DNA of 64,000 nucleotides from DATEOR01 sp046733475. GTDB taxonomy: Bacteria > Actinomycetota > Thermoleophilia > Gaiellales > Gaiellaceae. The notes under the pieces are model-generated. The model saw only the letters and a list, made by a program, of their open reading frames with translations. It was not told where the DNA came from and searched no databases. Made by a program: the position numbers and the translations under genes. The stretch spans positions 11,083 to 75,082 of the forward strand of contig JBKPPF010000026.1 of assembly GCA_046733475.1 (NCBI GenBank), given 5' to 3'. Shown here piece after piece: positions 18,662 through 27,575 of this stretch. The first letter of the stretch is position 1. Each line of letters begins with the position of its first letter.

Positions 18662-19065
18662 CAAGACGCGCGTTGCCGCTCATGCTCGTCCTCGCGGCTT
18701 TCGTTCTCGCCCTTTCTGCTTGTGGCGGCGGAAGCAGCTCCTCGACCACCCCGGCCACCACTGGCGGCGGCGGTGGAGGGGGCGGCTCCACGGTCAAGAT
18801 CTCGGCCGACCCGAGCGGAGCCCTGAAATACGAACAGACCGACGTGTCCGCGACCGCGGGCTCGATCACGATTGACTTCACGAACATGTCCTCGGTTCCG
18901 CACGACGTCACCATCGAGGGCAACGGTGCGAGCGGTGCAACGGACCAGATCACGGACTCGACGACGAGCACGACCGTCGATCTCGACCCGGGCACCTATA
19001 CTTTCTTCTGCTCGGTGGATGGGCATCGCGCGGCGGGGATGGAAGGCACCCTCACCGTCAAGTAG
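18658..19065 (+). CDS. Cupredoxin-domain lipoprotein (plastocyanin-like)
   Basis: 135 residues. The lipobox is LALSACGGG with Cys about residue 21, followed by a Ser/Thr/Gly linker, so it is a lipoprotein outside the membrane. The domain carries the four expected type-1 copper ligands: His in SVPHDVTIEG, and Cys, His and Met in FFCSVDGHRAAGMEG. Such proteins transfer electrons or sequester copper. The start codon overlaps the stop of the upstream membrane protein, and the next gene begins directly after its stop, so it is the middle gene of a tight operon. Confidence 0.9.
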   Translation: MTRRALPLMLVLAAFVLALSACGGGSSSSTTPATTGGGGGGGGSTVKISADPSGALKYEQTDVSATAGSITIDFTNMSSVPHDVTIEGNGASGATDQITDSTTSTTVDLDPGTYTFFCSVDGHRAAGMEGTLTVK

Positions 19066-19944
19066 GTGGAGCCGCTTCGGATCGACCTGCAGCACCTCGG
19101 GCGCTCGCGGGTCATCGCGTCGTACCTCCTCGCCGCTGACGAGCCGGCGCTGGTCGACTGCGGTCCCACGACGTGCCTCGGCGCGCTCGAGGACGGCCTG
19201 GTTGGGCAGGGACTTGCACTCGAGGACCTCCGCCACCTCGTCCTGACGCACATCCACCTGGATCACGCCGGCGCCGCAGGCGCTCTCGTCCGCCGCAACC
19301 CGGAGCTCCAGGTGCACGTCAGCGAGATCGGCGCGCCACACCTCGTCGACCCGTCTCGCCTGGAGGCGAGCGCCCGCCGGCTCTACGCCGACGACTTCGA
19401 CCGGCTCTGGGGCGAGCTGGTGCCCGTGCCGGAGGAGAACGTCCACGTCGTGGGCGGCGATGTGCTCGGGCTCGAAGCTTGGCCGACGCCTGGTCACGCC
19501 TCGCACCACGTTTCCTACCTCTCGGAGGACGGGACGTGCTACTCGGGCGACGTCACCGGCGTCCTCATCGCGCCCTCGACGCTGATCGCGCCCGTCTGCC
19601 CGCCGCCCGACGTCGACCTCGAGGCCTGGGAGCGCTCGCTCGACTCGATCGCCGAGCGAAAGCCCGAGCGCCTCTGCCTGCCGCACTTCGGGGGGGTGGA
19701 GGAGCCCGCCGTGCACATCGAGCACACCCGCGAGCGGCTGCGGGCCTGGGCCGGGCGGGTCCGCGGCGGGGCGAGCAAAGAGGAGTTCGTCCGTGCGGCC
19801 AAGCAGGAGCTGGAGGGGGCGACCGATCCCGAGACCGCCGCGGCCTACACTCAGGCGGGACCGCTCTGGCAGTCCTACGCGGGGCTCGTTCGCTACTTCG
19901 CCAAGAAGGGGGAAGCAGCGGCCGGCCGCGCCGCTACCCTCTGA
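19066..19944 (+). CDS. MBL-fold metallo-hydrolase
   Basis: 292 residues from GTG 19066, which immediately follows the upstream TAG. The metal-binding motif THIHLDHAGAAG (HxHxDH) is intact, as are GHASHHVSYLSEDG (third His), YSGDVTGV (bridging Asp) and LPHFGG (last His). It is thus a complete dinuclear-metal beta-lactamase-fold hydrolase with a C-terminal helical extension. The family includes glyoxalase II and lactonases; the substrate is not predictable. It belongs to the run 17732-22601, in which genes touch or nearly touch. Confidence 0.9.
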   Translation: MEPLRIDLQHLGRSRVIASYLLAADEPALVDCGPTTCLGALEDGLVGQGLALEDLRHLVLTHIHLDHAGAAGALVRRNPELQVHVSEIGAPHLVDPSRLEASARRLYADDFDRLWGELVPVPEENVHVVGGDVLGLEAWPTPGHASHHVSYLSEDGTCYSGDVTGVLIAPSTLIAPVCPPPDVDLEAWERSLDSIAERKPERLCLPHFGGVEEPAVHIEHTRERLRAWAGRVRGGASKEEFVRAAKQELEGATDPETAAAYTQAGPLWQSYAGLVRYFAKKGEAAAGRAATL

Positions 19945-19949
19945 TCCGG

Positions 19950-21008
19950 ATGCGCCGCTCGGGCCTAGGCGTTCTCGTTGTCATGCTCGTGGTCCTCTTT
20001 CCGGCTGCGCCCCACGCTGCCGTGCACACGCAGCTCGTCGGGAACTTCGACACGCCGATCCAGGTCTTCGCTCCCAGGAGCGTGCCCGGCTCGACCCTGT
20101 ACGTCGTCCAGAAGGGAGGGAAGATCATCCGCCGGCAGAGCGGAGGACACCGCAACGTCGTCCTCGACATCCACGGCCACGTCTCGACAGGCGGCGAGCA
20201 GGGCCTCCTCTCGGCCGTCATCGCGGACCGGAAGCTCTTCGTCTACTACACGAACAGAGACGGGGACAGCCGGGTCGTTCGCTACACGCTGAACAGCGGC
20301 CTCGGCCACGTGCAGTCCGGCTCGAGGAGCACGATCTTGCGTCAGCATCAGCCCTTCGACAACCACAACGGCGGCACGCTCCAGTTCCGCGGCGGCTATC
20401 TCTACCTAAGCCTCGGCGACGGTGGAGACGGTTGCGACACTGCGAAGAGCGCACAGAACCTCAACTCGAAGCTCGGCAAGCTTCTCCGGCACGACTCGAA
20501 CGGCTGGAAGATCGTCGGCTACGGGCTGCGCAACCCCTGGCGGTGGTCGCTCGACCGCATGACGGGCGACCTGTACATCGGCGACGTCGGCCAGTCCGAC
20601 CGCGAGGAGGTCGATTTCCTGGACGCCTCGAGGATCGGCGGCACTCCGGAGAACTACGGCTGGAACCATTACGAGGGCAACCTCAGCGGCACGTGCGGGT
20701 CGAAGGACGAGGGCATCAAGGGCCCCGGCAAGCTGGTCTTCCCGAAGTACGCGTACGGGCGGACCGTGGGATCCACCGTCATTGGCGGCTACGTCTACCG
20801 CGGCTCCGACATGCCGGCGCAGCGCGGCCGTTACTTCTTCGGCGACGAGGGCAGCAGCTGGCTCAAGACCGCCGACTCGCGGACGCTGAAGAACCGTCTG
20901 ACCCTCGGCTTCACGGTGTCGGGGCTCTACTCCTTCGGCGAGAACTCGAAGGGCGAGCTCTACGTCGTCTCGGGGGCCGGGCCCGTCTACAAGCTCGTCG
21001 ACAACTAG
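19950..21008 (+). CDS. PQQ-type sugar (glucose/sorbosone) dehydrogenase-like secreted protein
   Basis: 352 residues from ATG 19950. A signal peptide covers about 1-23 (GLGVLVVMLVVLFPAAPHAA). The six-bladed propeller of the soluble aldose/sorbosone dehydrogenase family is indicated by GGEQGLLSAVIADRKLFVYY, HNGGTLQFRGGYLYLSLGDG, YGLRNPWRWSLDRMTGDLYI, GDVGQSDREEVDF and FGDEGSSW. Members oxidise sugars outside the membrane with PQQ, though many family members bind no PQQ; no PQQ synthesis genes are in the window. The frame is open far upstream, but only this start gives a signal peptide. Confidence 0.88.
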   Translation: MRRSGLGVLVVMLVVLFPAAPHAAVHTQLVGNFDTPIQVFAPRSVPGSTLYVVQKGGKIIRRQSGGHRNVVLDIHGHVSTGGEQGLLSAVIADRKLFVYYTNRDGDSRVVRYTLNSGLGHVQSGSRSTILRQHQPFDNHNGGTLQFRGGYLYLSLGDGGDGCDTAKSAQNLNSKLGKLLRHDSNGWKIVGYGLRNPWRWSLDRMTGDLYIGDVGQSDREEVDFLDASRIGGTPENYGWNHYEGNLSGTCGSKDEGIKGPGKLVFPKYAYGRTVGSTVIGGYVYRGSDMPAQRGRYFFGDEGSSWLKTADSRTLKNRLTLGFTVSGLYSFGENSKGELYVVSGAGPVYKLVDN

Positions 21009-21019
21009 TCTTTCGCACC

Positions 21020-21742
21020 ATGCGGGTGCAGTTTGTCGACTGCCGGTGGCAACTCGGGCATCCCGAAGCAGGCCGTGAGCTCTATCTGGCCGGCCACGTT
21101 CCCGGCGCGTCCTTTCTGGACGTCGAGACGGAGCTTTCGGCGCCGCCCGGAGGCGCCGATGGAGGGCGGCACCCCCTTCCGGCCCCGGAGGACTTCGCCC
21201 GCGCCGCCGAAGCGGCCGGGATCGGAAACGACGCGCTCGTCGTCGCCTACGACCAGGGGATGAACGGTGGCGCCGCGCGGCTCTGGTGGCTCCTCCGCCA
21301 CTTTGGGCACGACGATGTCGCCGTCCTGCGCGGAGGCTTGGACGACTGGCTCGGGCCGCTCCGTTCCGGCGAAGAGCACATCGAGGCGGCCGAGTTCCAG
21401 CTGCAGCCGCGAGACGACGACGTCGTGTCGACCGAGGAGATCGAGGAGCGCCTGGGGAAGCCGGGCTTCGTCCTCGTGGACGCGCGGGCGGGGGAGCGGT
21501 ATCGCGGCGAGGTCGAGCCGATCGACCCGGTCGCCGGGCACATCCCGGGCGCCGTCAACATGCCGTACACCGCCGAGCCGTCCGCGGTCGACCCGGATGC
21601 CGAGGTCGCCGTGTACTGCGGTTCGGGCATCACGGCCGCAGTGACCGTCCTCGCCCTCGAGCGTGCGGGCGTCGAGGCCAAGCTCTATCCAGGCTCGTGG
21701 AGCGAATGGTCGAGTCGCGGACTGGCAGTCGAGCGTGGCTGA
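21020..21742 (+). CDS. Tandem-rhodanese sulfurtransferase
   Basis: 240 residues in two rhodanese domains. The N-terminal one (VDCRWQLGHPEAGRELYLAG, HVPGASFLDVETELS) lacks the catalytic Cys. The C-terminal one carries the active-site loop VYCGSGITAA with the persulfide Cys followed by G-S-G-I-T, typical of thiosulfate or 3-mercaptopyruvate sulfurtransferases. It moves sulfur from thiosulfate or mercaptopyruvate to acceptors in the cytosol. The stop overlaps the GTG of the acetyltransferase by eight bases. Confidence 0.92.
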   Translation: MRVQFVDCRWQLGHPEAGRELYLAGHVPGASFLDVETELSAPPGGADGGRHPLPAPEDFARAAEAAGIGNDALVVAYDQGMNGGAARLWWLLRHFGHDDVAVLRGGLDDWLGPLRSGEEHIEAAEFQLQPRDDDVVSTEEIEERLGKPGFVLVDARAGERYRGEVEPIDPVAGHIPGAVNMPYTAEPSAVDPDAEVAVYCGSGITAAVTVLALERAGVEAKLYPGSWSEWSSRGLAVERG

Positions 21743-22601
21743 TTTCACGATCAGGCCCGCGCGGCCCGAGGACACCGAGGTTGCGTTCGAGCTCTTCGCC
21801 GACTGGCAGAGATCCAACTACGGCGAGGTGGAGATCGGCCCGGAGATGTTCGCGACTACGCTGGCCGGAGCGGACGGGGTCTTCGTCGCCGAGACGGAGG
21901 ACGGCGTCGTGGGGTACTCGGATGTGGACGGAGGCTGGATCGGCCTCGGCGTCGCCCCCGCAGCCCGGCGGCGGGGAATCGGCACGGCCCTCCTCGAAGA
22001 GGCCGAGCGTGCCGCGACAACGGACTCGACCTGGCTCATCGGGCTGAGCTCCGAGCCGGCCGCCACACCGTTCGCGAACGCCAACGGCTACGAGAAAGCT
22101 TGGGAAGTCTGGCTCATGGGCATTGACCTCCCCGAAGAGATTCCGCAGCCGGAATGGCCGGAGGGAGTGTCGGTGCGGACGTACGACGGAGAGGAAGCCG
22201 AGGCAAGGGAGATCAAGGAGCTCCTCGACCTCGCCTATGCGGAGGAGTTTCACCACCAACCGGCGACGTTCGAGAACTGGAGCCGGTTCATGTTCGAGGA
22301 TCCGATGTTCGATGCGGGGGTGTGGTTCCTCGCGGTCGCGGACGGCAAGATCGTCGGCGCCGCGCTCAACTGGGACGAGGGCTACATCAAGGATCTCGTC
22401 GTCCACCCGAACTGGCGAGGCCGCGGGCTCGGGAAGGCGCTCGTCTATCAGACGTTCGGCGAGTTCAAGCGCCGCGGACTACCCCGCGTGACCCTCAAGA
22501 CGGACTCGAACAACCCGACCGACGCGTGGCGGCTCTACGAGCGGGCCGGGATGCGCAAAGAGCGAACCTACGAGATCTTCCAGAAGGGCTCGGCGACTTA
22601 G
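21735..22601 (+). CDS. Tandem GNAT-family N-acetyltransferase
   Basis: 288 residues from GTG 21735. There are two GNAT folds: residues about 1-140, with the acetyl-CoA loop GVAPAARRRGIGTALLEEAE, and about 150-288, with VVHPNWRGRGLGKALVYQTF and the family's YERAGMRKERTYEIF ending. Both carry the R/Q-x-x-G-x-G/A pyrophosphate-binding pattern, so both may be active, although in such tandems often only one is. It resembles mycothiol synthase in layout, but no specific residues confirm that. It converges on the VOC gene with a four-base overlap. Confidence 0.88.
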   Translation: MADFTIRPARPEDTEVAFELFADWQRSNYGEVEIGPEMFATTLAGADGVFVAETEDGVVGYSDVDGGWIGLGVAPAARRRGIGTALLEEAERAATTDSTWLIGLSSEPAATPFANANGYEKAWEVWLMGIDLPEEIPQPEWPEGVSVRTYDGEEAEAREIKELLDLAYAEEFHHQPATFENWSRFMFEDPMFDAGVWFLAVADGKIVGAALNWDEGYIKDLVVHPNWRGRGLGKALVYQTFGEFKRRGLPRVTLKTDSNNPTDAWRLYERAGMRKERTYEIFQKGSAT

Positions 22602-22957
22602 CCCTCCGGGACGGGCGCGGACGAATCCGTCTGCCAGAGCCCGAAGGAGTTGCCCTCCGGGTCCTTGCACTGGGAGAACCAGCCCATGCTCGGCACAGGC
22701 ATCTTGTCCTCTGCCTCGCCGCCGGAGTCCCGCACCTTGGCCACGTGAGCGTCGATGTCGTCGACGTCGTAGTAGACCAGCAGACCGCGCTTCTCGGCCG
22801 GATAGACGGCGGCGCCCTCGTTGTCGGCGGTCCGCGCCATGCGGTAGTCCATCTCGGGCATCGGCGAGTCGAACTTCCAGCCGAAGAGCCCTTCGAGGAA
22901 GCTCTGCAGCCGGTCGGCGTCTCCTGCCGGCCACTCCACGTGCGTCACCCTCGGCAT
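22598..22957 (-). CDS. VOC-family (glyoxalase/bleomycin-resistance-like) protein
   Basis: 119 residues with one vicinal-oxygen-chelate module. It begins VTHVEWPAGDADRLQSFLEG and LFGWKFDSPMPEMDYRM, and ends YDVDDIDAHVAKVRDSGGEA and FSQCKDPEGNSFGLWQTD, the usual betaalphabetabetabeta order with a closing D-P-x-G-N-x-F/I-G-L. Members act on small metabolites or bind them. Ligand residues cannot be assigned confidently. Substrate unknown. Confidence 0.88.
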   Translation of the reverse strand: MPRVTHVEWPAGDADRLQSFLEGLFGWKFDSPMPEMDYRMARTADNEGAAVYPAEKRGLLVYYDVDDIDAHVAKVRDSGGEAEDKMPVPSMGWFSQCKDPEGNSFGLWQTDSSAPVPEG

Positions 22958-22972
22958 GCCTGCTCCTTTCGC

Positions 22973-23374
22973 TCAGTGACCCCCTGTAATCCGACGAAGT
23001 GTCTCACGCCTGGTTAGAGCCCGGCGTGCGTCCGCCAGGGTCCGATAGTCCTGCATGGCCACCACCCTGCCGGCGCGGAAGGTGATCCCGATCGCGGTCT
23101 CCTCGGGCCATTCGGGCCCGCCGACCTCCGCCGGGCGCGTGAGGAGGATCACCGTCCCTGGTCCGCCCTCGACGAGCTCGATAGGGCCCATGGTGAAACC
23201 CTCCTCGTGGCGCTCGCGGAGGGTGCGCAGGATGTCGTCGCGCGACTCGCAGTCCCATTCGCCCGGCTCGACTGCGCGCCAGGTCGCCTCGGGAGCTAAG
23301 AGCTCTTCGAGAGCATCGAAGTCGCCGCGTTGCCAGGCGGCGAGCCCTGCGCGCGCGAGCTCGAGGTCGCTCAT
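22973..23374 (-). CDS. SnoaL-like / NTF2-fold protein
   Basis: 133 residues from ATG 23374, whose ATGA overlaps the stop of the upstream ornithine-cyclodeaminase-like gene. The sequence ARAGLAAWQRGDFDALEELL followed by APEATWRAVEPGEWDCESRD and then the strand IGITFRAGRVVAMQDYR fits the cone-shaped NTF2/SnoaL fold used by small isomerases, dehydratases and binding proteins. No catalytic pair is obvious. It is probably cotranslated with the gene at 23371-24330. Confidence 0.8.
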   Translation of the reverse strand: MSDLELARAGLAAWQRGDFDALEELLAPEATWRAVEPGEWDCESRDDILRTLRERHEEGFTMGPIELVEGGPGTVILLTRPAEVGGPEWPEETAIGITFRAGRVVAMQDYRTLADARRALTRRETLRRITGGH

Positions 23375-24330
23375 CCGAACGCGATCACGCCTGCGAACGC
23401 CTCGCCCTGTGGGTCCTCCGCCCACCGCTGATAAACCGCCAGGGCCATGGCAAGGTCCTGCACGGCCAGGCCGGTCGAATCGAAGACCGTGATCTCGTGC
23501 TCGTCGCGACGGCCCTCCTCTTCGCCGGCGAGGACGCGGCCGAGCTCGGCGACGTCTTCCCGCTTCAGTCCTTGGTCGAGGGCGCGGGCGATCTCCCCGT
23601 TGTGGCTCGCCTGCTCCCACTCGTCGCAGACGACCCGGCTTCGTAGGAGCTCGTCGACCGCGATCTCCGCCTTCCCCGGCCCGTCGGCGCCCATGAGGCT
23701 CACGTGCTGGCCCGCGTGGAGGGAGCCGGTGTCGAAGAGGAGCTCGAAGCCGGGCGTGACGGTGGCGACGATGTCGGCCGAGAGCGCCTCCGCCGCATCC
23801 GTCGCGACCTCCGCGCCTTCGCCCAGCTCCTCCGCGGCCGCCTCGGCCGCCTCGGGGCGCGCATCCCAGAGGGAAACCTCGCGGCCGCGCGCGAGGAAGG
23901 TCTCCGCGACCGCGCGCCCGTTCACGCCCGTGCCCACGACGGTGGCCGGCGCAACGGTCGGCCGTGCCAGCGTCTCCGCCGCGAGCACCGCCGCCGCACC
24001 CGTACGCAGCGCGGTGACCGCGGCCGCGTCGAGGAGCGCCCGCAGCTCCCCGGTGGTCGCATCCGAGAGGAGGACGACTCCGGAGACTGTCGGCAGGCCG
24101 CGCTCGGGGTTCCGAGGAAAGGACGTGACCCACTTGAGCACCGTGTGGCCCCCTCCGAGCGCCGGCATGGCCCGGAAATCGCCGTCCGGCGGCGCGGGCA
24201 CGTAGACCTTCGAGGGCATGAACCAGTTGCCCCGAGCGTGCTCGACGAAGGCGGCGCGGACGGCCTCGACCGCCTGCTCGGGGGCGACAGCCGCGCGCAC
24301 GTGCTTGTCGGAGAAGAACGGTACGCTCAC
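23371..24330 (-). CDS. Ornithine cyclodeaminase / mu-crystallin family protein
   Basis: 319 residues with the family's central Rossmann fold: VVGTGVNGRAVAETFLARGR binds NAD(P), followed by EVSLWDARPEAAEAAAEELG and DIVATVTPG. The N-terminal dimer part includes GGGHTVLKWVTSFPRNPERG and the segment ALLDAAAVTALRTGAAAVLA, where T-A-x-R-T-G-A-A contacts the nucleotide phosphates. The conserved Asp in HVSLMGADGPGKAEI is the probable catalytic acid. Members include ornithine and alanine enzymes and ketimine reductases; the substrate is unassigned. Divergent from the HMG-CoA-lyase-like gene, with 11 bases between starts. Confidence 0.9.
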   Translation of the reverse strand: MSVPFFSDKHVRAAVAPEQAVEAVRAAFVEHARGNWFMPSKVYVPAPPDGDFRAMPALGGGHTVLKWVTSFPRNPERGLPTVSGVVLLSDATTGELRALLDAAAVTALRTGAAAVLAAETLARPTVAPATVVGTGVNGRAVAETFLARGREVSLWDARPEAAEAAAEELGEGAEVATDAAEALSADIVATVTPGFELLFDTGSLHAGQHVSLMGADGPGKAEIAVDELLRSRVVCDEWEQASHNGEIARALDQGLKREDVAELGRVLAGEEEGRRDEHEITVFDSTGLAVQDLAMALAVYQRWAEDPQGEAFAGVIAFG

Positions 24331-24341
24331 GGCGCGAGACT

Positions 24342-25217
24342 ATGGCAGCCCCCGTGACGATCTGCGACGTCGGCCCGCGCGACGGACTTCAGAACGAGGC
24401 CGAGACTCTCGCTCCCGAGGTGCGCGCGGAGCTCGTCAACCGGCTTGCGGGAGCGGGTCTCGTCAGCATCGAAGCGGTCAGCTTCGTCCGGGCGGAGAGC
24501 GTGCCGCAGATGGCCGGCGCGGAGGAGGTCATCACCGCAATCGAGCGTCAGGACGGCGTGACCTACTCCGGGCTCGTCCTCAACGTAAAGGGCTACGAGC
24601 GGTTGGCTGCGTGCGGTCTCGACGCGGTCCACTTCACTCTCGGGGCGACGGACCAGTTCAACCGCCGCAACGCGAACCGCACCGTGGACGAATCGGTCGC
24701 AGAGCTGCAAGCGATCGACACCGATCTCCCTGTCAGCGTCTCGATCAGCGTCTCGTTCGGCTGTCCCTACGAGGGGAAGGTGGAGGCGGACACGGTGATC
24801 GCCCTCGCAGAGCAGTGCGTCGCGGCAGGAGTGGGGGAGATCGTCTTCGCGGACACCATCGGGGTCGGCGTGCCGCACCAGGCGCGCGACCTGGTCGAGC
24901 GGGGGAAGGGGCTAGGCGTTCCGGTGGGCGTCCATCTCCACAACACGCGCAACACGGGTTTCGCCAACGCCTATGCAGCCTTGGAAGCCGGCGCGGAAGT
25001 CTTCGAGTCGTCGGTGGGCGGGCTCGGCGGCTGCCCGTTCGCGCCGCGCGCCACGGGCAACATCGCCACGGAGGATCTCGTCTTCCTCCTCCACGGAGAG
25101 GGCGTGGAAACGGGGATCGACCTCGACGCGCTGATCGGCGTCTCGGAGTGGCTCGAGGGAGTGCTCGGCCGCGCCCTCCCGGGCCAGGTCTACCGCGCCG
25201 GTGCGTCGGCGGGCTAG
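24342..25217 (+). CDS. Hydroxymethylglutaryl-CoA lyase
   Basis: 291 residues, a TIM-barrel lyase that cleaves 3-hydroxy-3-methylglutaryl-CoA to acetyl-CoA and acetoacetate in leucine degradation. Diagnostic parts are CDVGPRDGLQNEAETL at the N-terminus (active-site R and D), FADTIGVGVPHQARDLVE, GVHLHNTRNTGFANAYAALE (metal His pair) and the lyase signature SSVGGLGGCPFAPRATGN with the catalytic Cys. No other leucine-degradation genes are in view. The last 17 bases overlap the GTG of the next gene. Confidence 0.93.
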   Translation: MAAPVTICDVGPRDGLQNEAETLAPEVRAELVNRLAGAGLVSIEAVSFVRAESVPQMAGAEEVITAIERQDGVTYSGLVLNVKGYERLAACGLDAVHFTLGATDQFNRRNANRTVDESVAELQAIDTDLPVSVSISVSFGCPYEGKVEADTVIALAEQCVAAGVGEIVFADTIGVGVPHQARDLVERGKGLGVPVGVHLHNTRNTGFANAYAALEAGAEVFESSVGGLGGCPFAPRATGNIATEDLVFLLHGEGVETGIDLDALIGVSEWLEGVLGRALPGQVYRAGASAG

Positions 25218-26748
25218 CCTTCCGCGCCTCGCGGCGTGGGGGGCGGTCGTGGGCGCGTGTGCCTACCTCCTCGTCGAGCTCGTCCCCGACGTCCGCTCGA
25301 AGCCGCTCTTCGAGGACGAGGCCGTTTCCGGGCTGATCTCCGCGCGGCCGTTCGGGGAGATGATCGCCACGACGATGTGGGACCGCGGCGGTGCGCCGCT
25401 CCATTTCGTACTCGTCCACCTCGCCTTCCTCTTCGACTCGTCGCCCGAAGCCCTGCGCTGGGTCTCGGTCGTCTTCGCGATCGGTGCCGTCCTGCTCTGC
25501 TACGACCTGGGCCGGCGACTGGACGGGCGCGCTGCCGGAGCCGCTGCGGCGATCGTGGCCGCCGCCTCGGGGATGCTCGCCGTCTACGGGAGCTTCGGCC
25601 GCATGTACGCGCTCTTCGCCTTCGCGGCGGTGCTCGCCGTCGACCTCTTCGTGCGCTGCGTCCAGCGCCCGACGACGGGTACCGTGGCCGTCGCGTCAGC
25701 CGGGGCCTGGCTCCTGCCTGCCGTGCACCCGTACGGAGGAATCGTGGTCGCCGTCGAAGCCGGGGTCGCGCTCTTCCTCTGGCGCGGGCGGCCTTTGCGT
25801 CCCGCCTGGCCGGCCGTGGTCGCGGTCCTCGCCATGATCCCGTTCGCAGTCGCCGACCTGCGCCTGGCCGACCGTTTCGAGCTGAGCTCGGAGCAGCAGC
25901 GGCGTCTCGCCACCTGGACCGAGGCCCGGCACCAGCTCGAAGACGCGGTCCGCGGCTTCGGCGGCGGCAGCGGCTGGACTTTCGTCGTCTTCCTGGCGCT
26001 CGCCGCCTGGGGAATCGCGATTCTCCTCCGCCGAAGGCCGGAGCTCGTCGCCTGGGGCCTCATCGCGTTCGCGGGGCCGCCGCTCCTCTCGACTCTCGTC
26101 CGCACCGGCCGGGCGCCCGACCTTTCGCCGCGCCACCTGATCTTCGCGCTGCCGTTCTTCGCCGCCTTCGTCGGCGTGGCGGTCGCACGCATCCCAGGTC
26201 GGCCGCTGCCTCTTGTCGGCCTCGTGATCGTGGCTGCCATCTCGACCCAGGGAATCAACGACCCGCGCTCGATCACCTACACGGCTGCGCTGGGAAGCCA
26301 GAGCGCTGTGGCCGCGCCCGCCGCGTGGCTGCAAGCGGAAGTGGAGGACAACGACGTTCTGTACCCCTACTCCTCCGTCTACTTGGCGGCCCTTCCCCAG
26401 ACGGGAGAGGCTCGAGGGCTTCCTCGGGCGCAGGTGCAGTCGCTTCTCGCCGCACTCGACCGCGTGGACTATCCGGCAGGGGACGTCTTCGTCGCCGTTC
26501 CGGCCGGAACGACCGACGTCGGGGCGGTCGAGAACGGCCAGGATTTCGGGAGCTGGCTCCTTATTCGGAAAGAAGGGATCTTCAACGACGAGGAGGGGGT
26601 GCTTCAGGCGGTCGATCGCACTCTCGAGCAGGCCGAGGCGCAGCTCCAACCTCCTGTTCCTTCCGCACTGGCAGGCTGGTTCGAGCTCAACCGGGCGGTG
26701 ATCTGCGAATCGCTGTCCAAACTCGGCTCCCGATGTGGTACTGAATAG
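25201..26748 (+). CDS. GT-C-like membrane glycosyltransferase (ArnT/PMT type), putative
   Basis: 515 residues from GTG 25201, inside the tail of the HMG-CoA lyase gene. About ten or more hydrophobic helices occupy residues 10-350. The first extracytoplasmic loop has LFEDEAVSGLISARPF, an acidic D/E-E motif in the place used by GT-C transferases to bind the polyprenyl-sugar donor. The last ~160 residues form a soluble extracytoplasmic domain. It probably moves a sugar from a lipid carrier to an acceptor outside the membrane, but the exact family is not certain by eye. Confidence 0.72.
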   Translation: MRRRASLPRLAAWGAVVGACAYLLVELVPDVRSKPLFEDEAVSGLISARPFGEMIATTMWDRGGAPLHFVLVHLAFLFDSSPEALRWVSVVFAIGAVLLCYDLGRRLDGRAAGAAAAIVAAASGMLAVYGSFGRMYALFAFAAVLAVDLFVRCVQRPTTGTVAVASAGAWLLPAVHPYGGIVVAVEAGVALFLWRGRPLRPAWPAVVAVLAMIPFAVADLRLADRFELSSEQQRRLATWTEARHQLEDAVRGFGGGSGWTFVVFLALAAWGIAILLRRRPELVAWGLIAFAGPPLLSTLVRTGRAPDLSPRHLIFALPFFAAFVGVAVARIPGRPLPLVGLVIVAAISTQGINDPRSITYTAALGSQSAVAAPAAWLQAEVEDNDVLYPYSSVYLAALPQTGEARGLPRAQVQSLLAALDRVDYPAGDVFVAVPAGTTDVGAVENGQDFGSWLLIRKEGIFNDEEGVLQAVDRTLEQAEAQLQPPVPSALAGWFELNRAVICESLSKLGSRCGTE

Positions 26749-26750
26749 CG

Positions 26751-27575
26751 ATGCTGCGCAGGGGGTTGGTCTTCGCCGCAGTGCTGGCGGGCTTGTGGGC
26801 GTTGTGGGAGGCATATCGCGCCTTCGGCGTCGCAGTGAGCCTGACCTGGCCGTTCGAGGTGAACGAGCGGACGATGCCGCACATTCACGACATGATCGGC
26901 CAGCTCTTCGAGCCGTCACGGCGGAACGGACCGCTCCTCATCGAGGTGCTCGGGAAGGCGGCGCTCTTCACCGCGAAGGAGGCCGCGGTGGGCTTCGCGC
27001 TCGGCGCTGGGGTCGGCTTCCTGATCGCCGTCGCGCTCGTGCACTCGACGCTCCTCCAGCGTGGGCTCCTGCCCTACATCGTCGCCTCGCAGACCATCCC
27101 GATCCTCGCGATCGCGCCGATGGTCGTCGTGTGGCTGGGCGGACGCGGGCTGCCCGGCTGGTTCTCGGTCAGCGTGATCGCCGCCTACCTGACCTTTTTC
27201 CCGGTGGCGATCAATGCCCTCCGCGGTCTCCAGTCGGCCGACCCGCGCGCGCATGAGTTGATGAACTCATACGCGGCGAGCCGGTGGACCGTGCTCTGGA
27301 AGCTCCGCGTCCCAGCCTCGCTCCCGTACCTCTTCGCCGCGTTCAAGATCGCAGCCACCGCGTGTGTCGTCGGCGCCATCATCGGCGAGCTTCCCGCTTC
27401 GATCCAGGACGGGCTCGGCGGCGCCATCCTCAACTTCAACCAGTACTACGCGAGCTCGCCGGAGAGCCTCTGGGCAACCAACATCGTCGCCGCGCTCCTC
27501 GGCATCGCCTTCTTCCTGTTCATCGTGCTCACCGAGAAGCTCGTCGTCCGCCGCGCCCCGGAGCACTTCGTATGA
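26751..27575 (+). CDS. ABC transporter permease, NitT/TauT (nitrate/pyrimidine) type
   Basis: 274 residues with about six membrane helices. The cytoplasmic EAA loop reads ELMNSYAASRWTVLWKLRVP followed by ASLPYLFAAFKIAATACVVG, the ATPase-docking segment of BinPD-type permeases. It begins two bases after the preceding stop and its own stop overlaps the ATG of the ATPase gene. This and the second permease at 28408 form the channel. Substrate is inferred from the downstream hydantoinase: a dihydropyrimidine, hydantoin or related nitrogen heterocycle. Confidence 0.92.
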   Translation: MLRRGLVFAAVLAGLWALWEAYRAFGVAVSLTWPFEVNERTMPHIHDMIGQLFEPSRRNGPLLIEVLGKAALFTAKEAAVGFALGAGVGFLIAVALVHSTLLQRGLLPYIVASQTIPILAIAPMVVVWLGGRGLPGWFSVSVIAAYLTFFPVAINALRGLQSADPRAHELMNSYAASRWTVLWKLRVPASLPYLFAAFKIAATACVVGAIIGELPASIQDGLGGAILNFNQYYASSPESLWATNIVAALLGIAFFLFIVLTEKLVVRRAPEHFV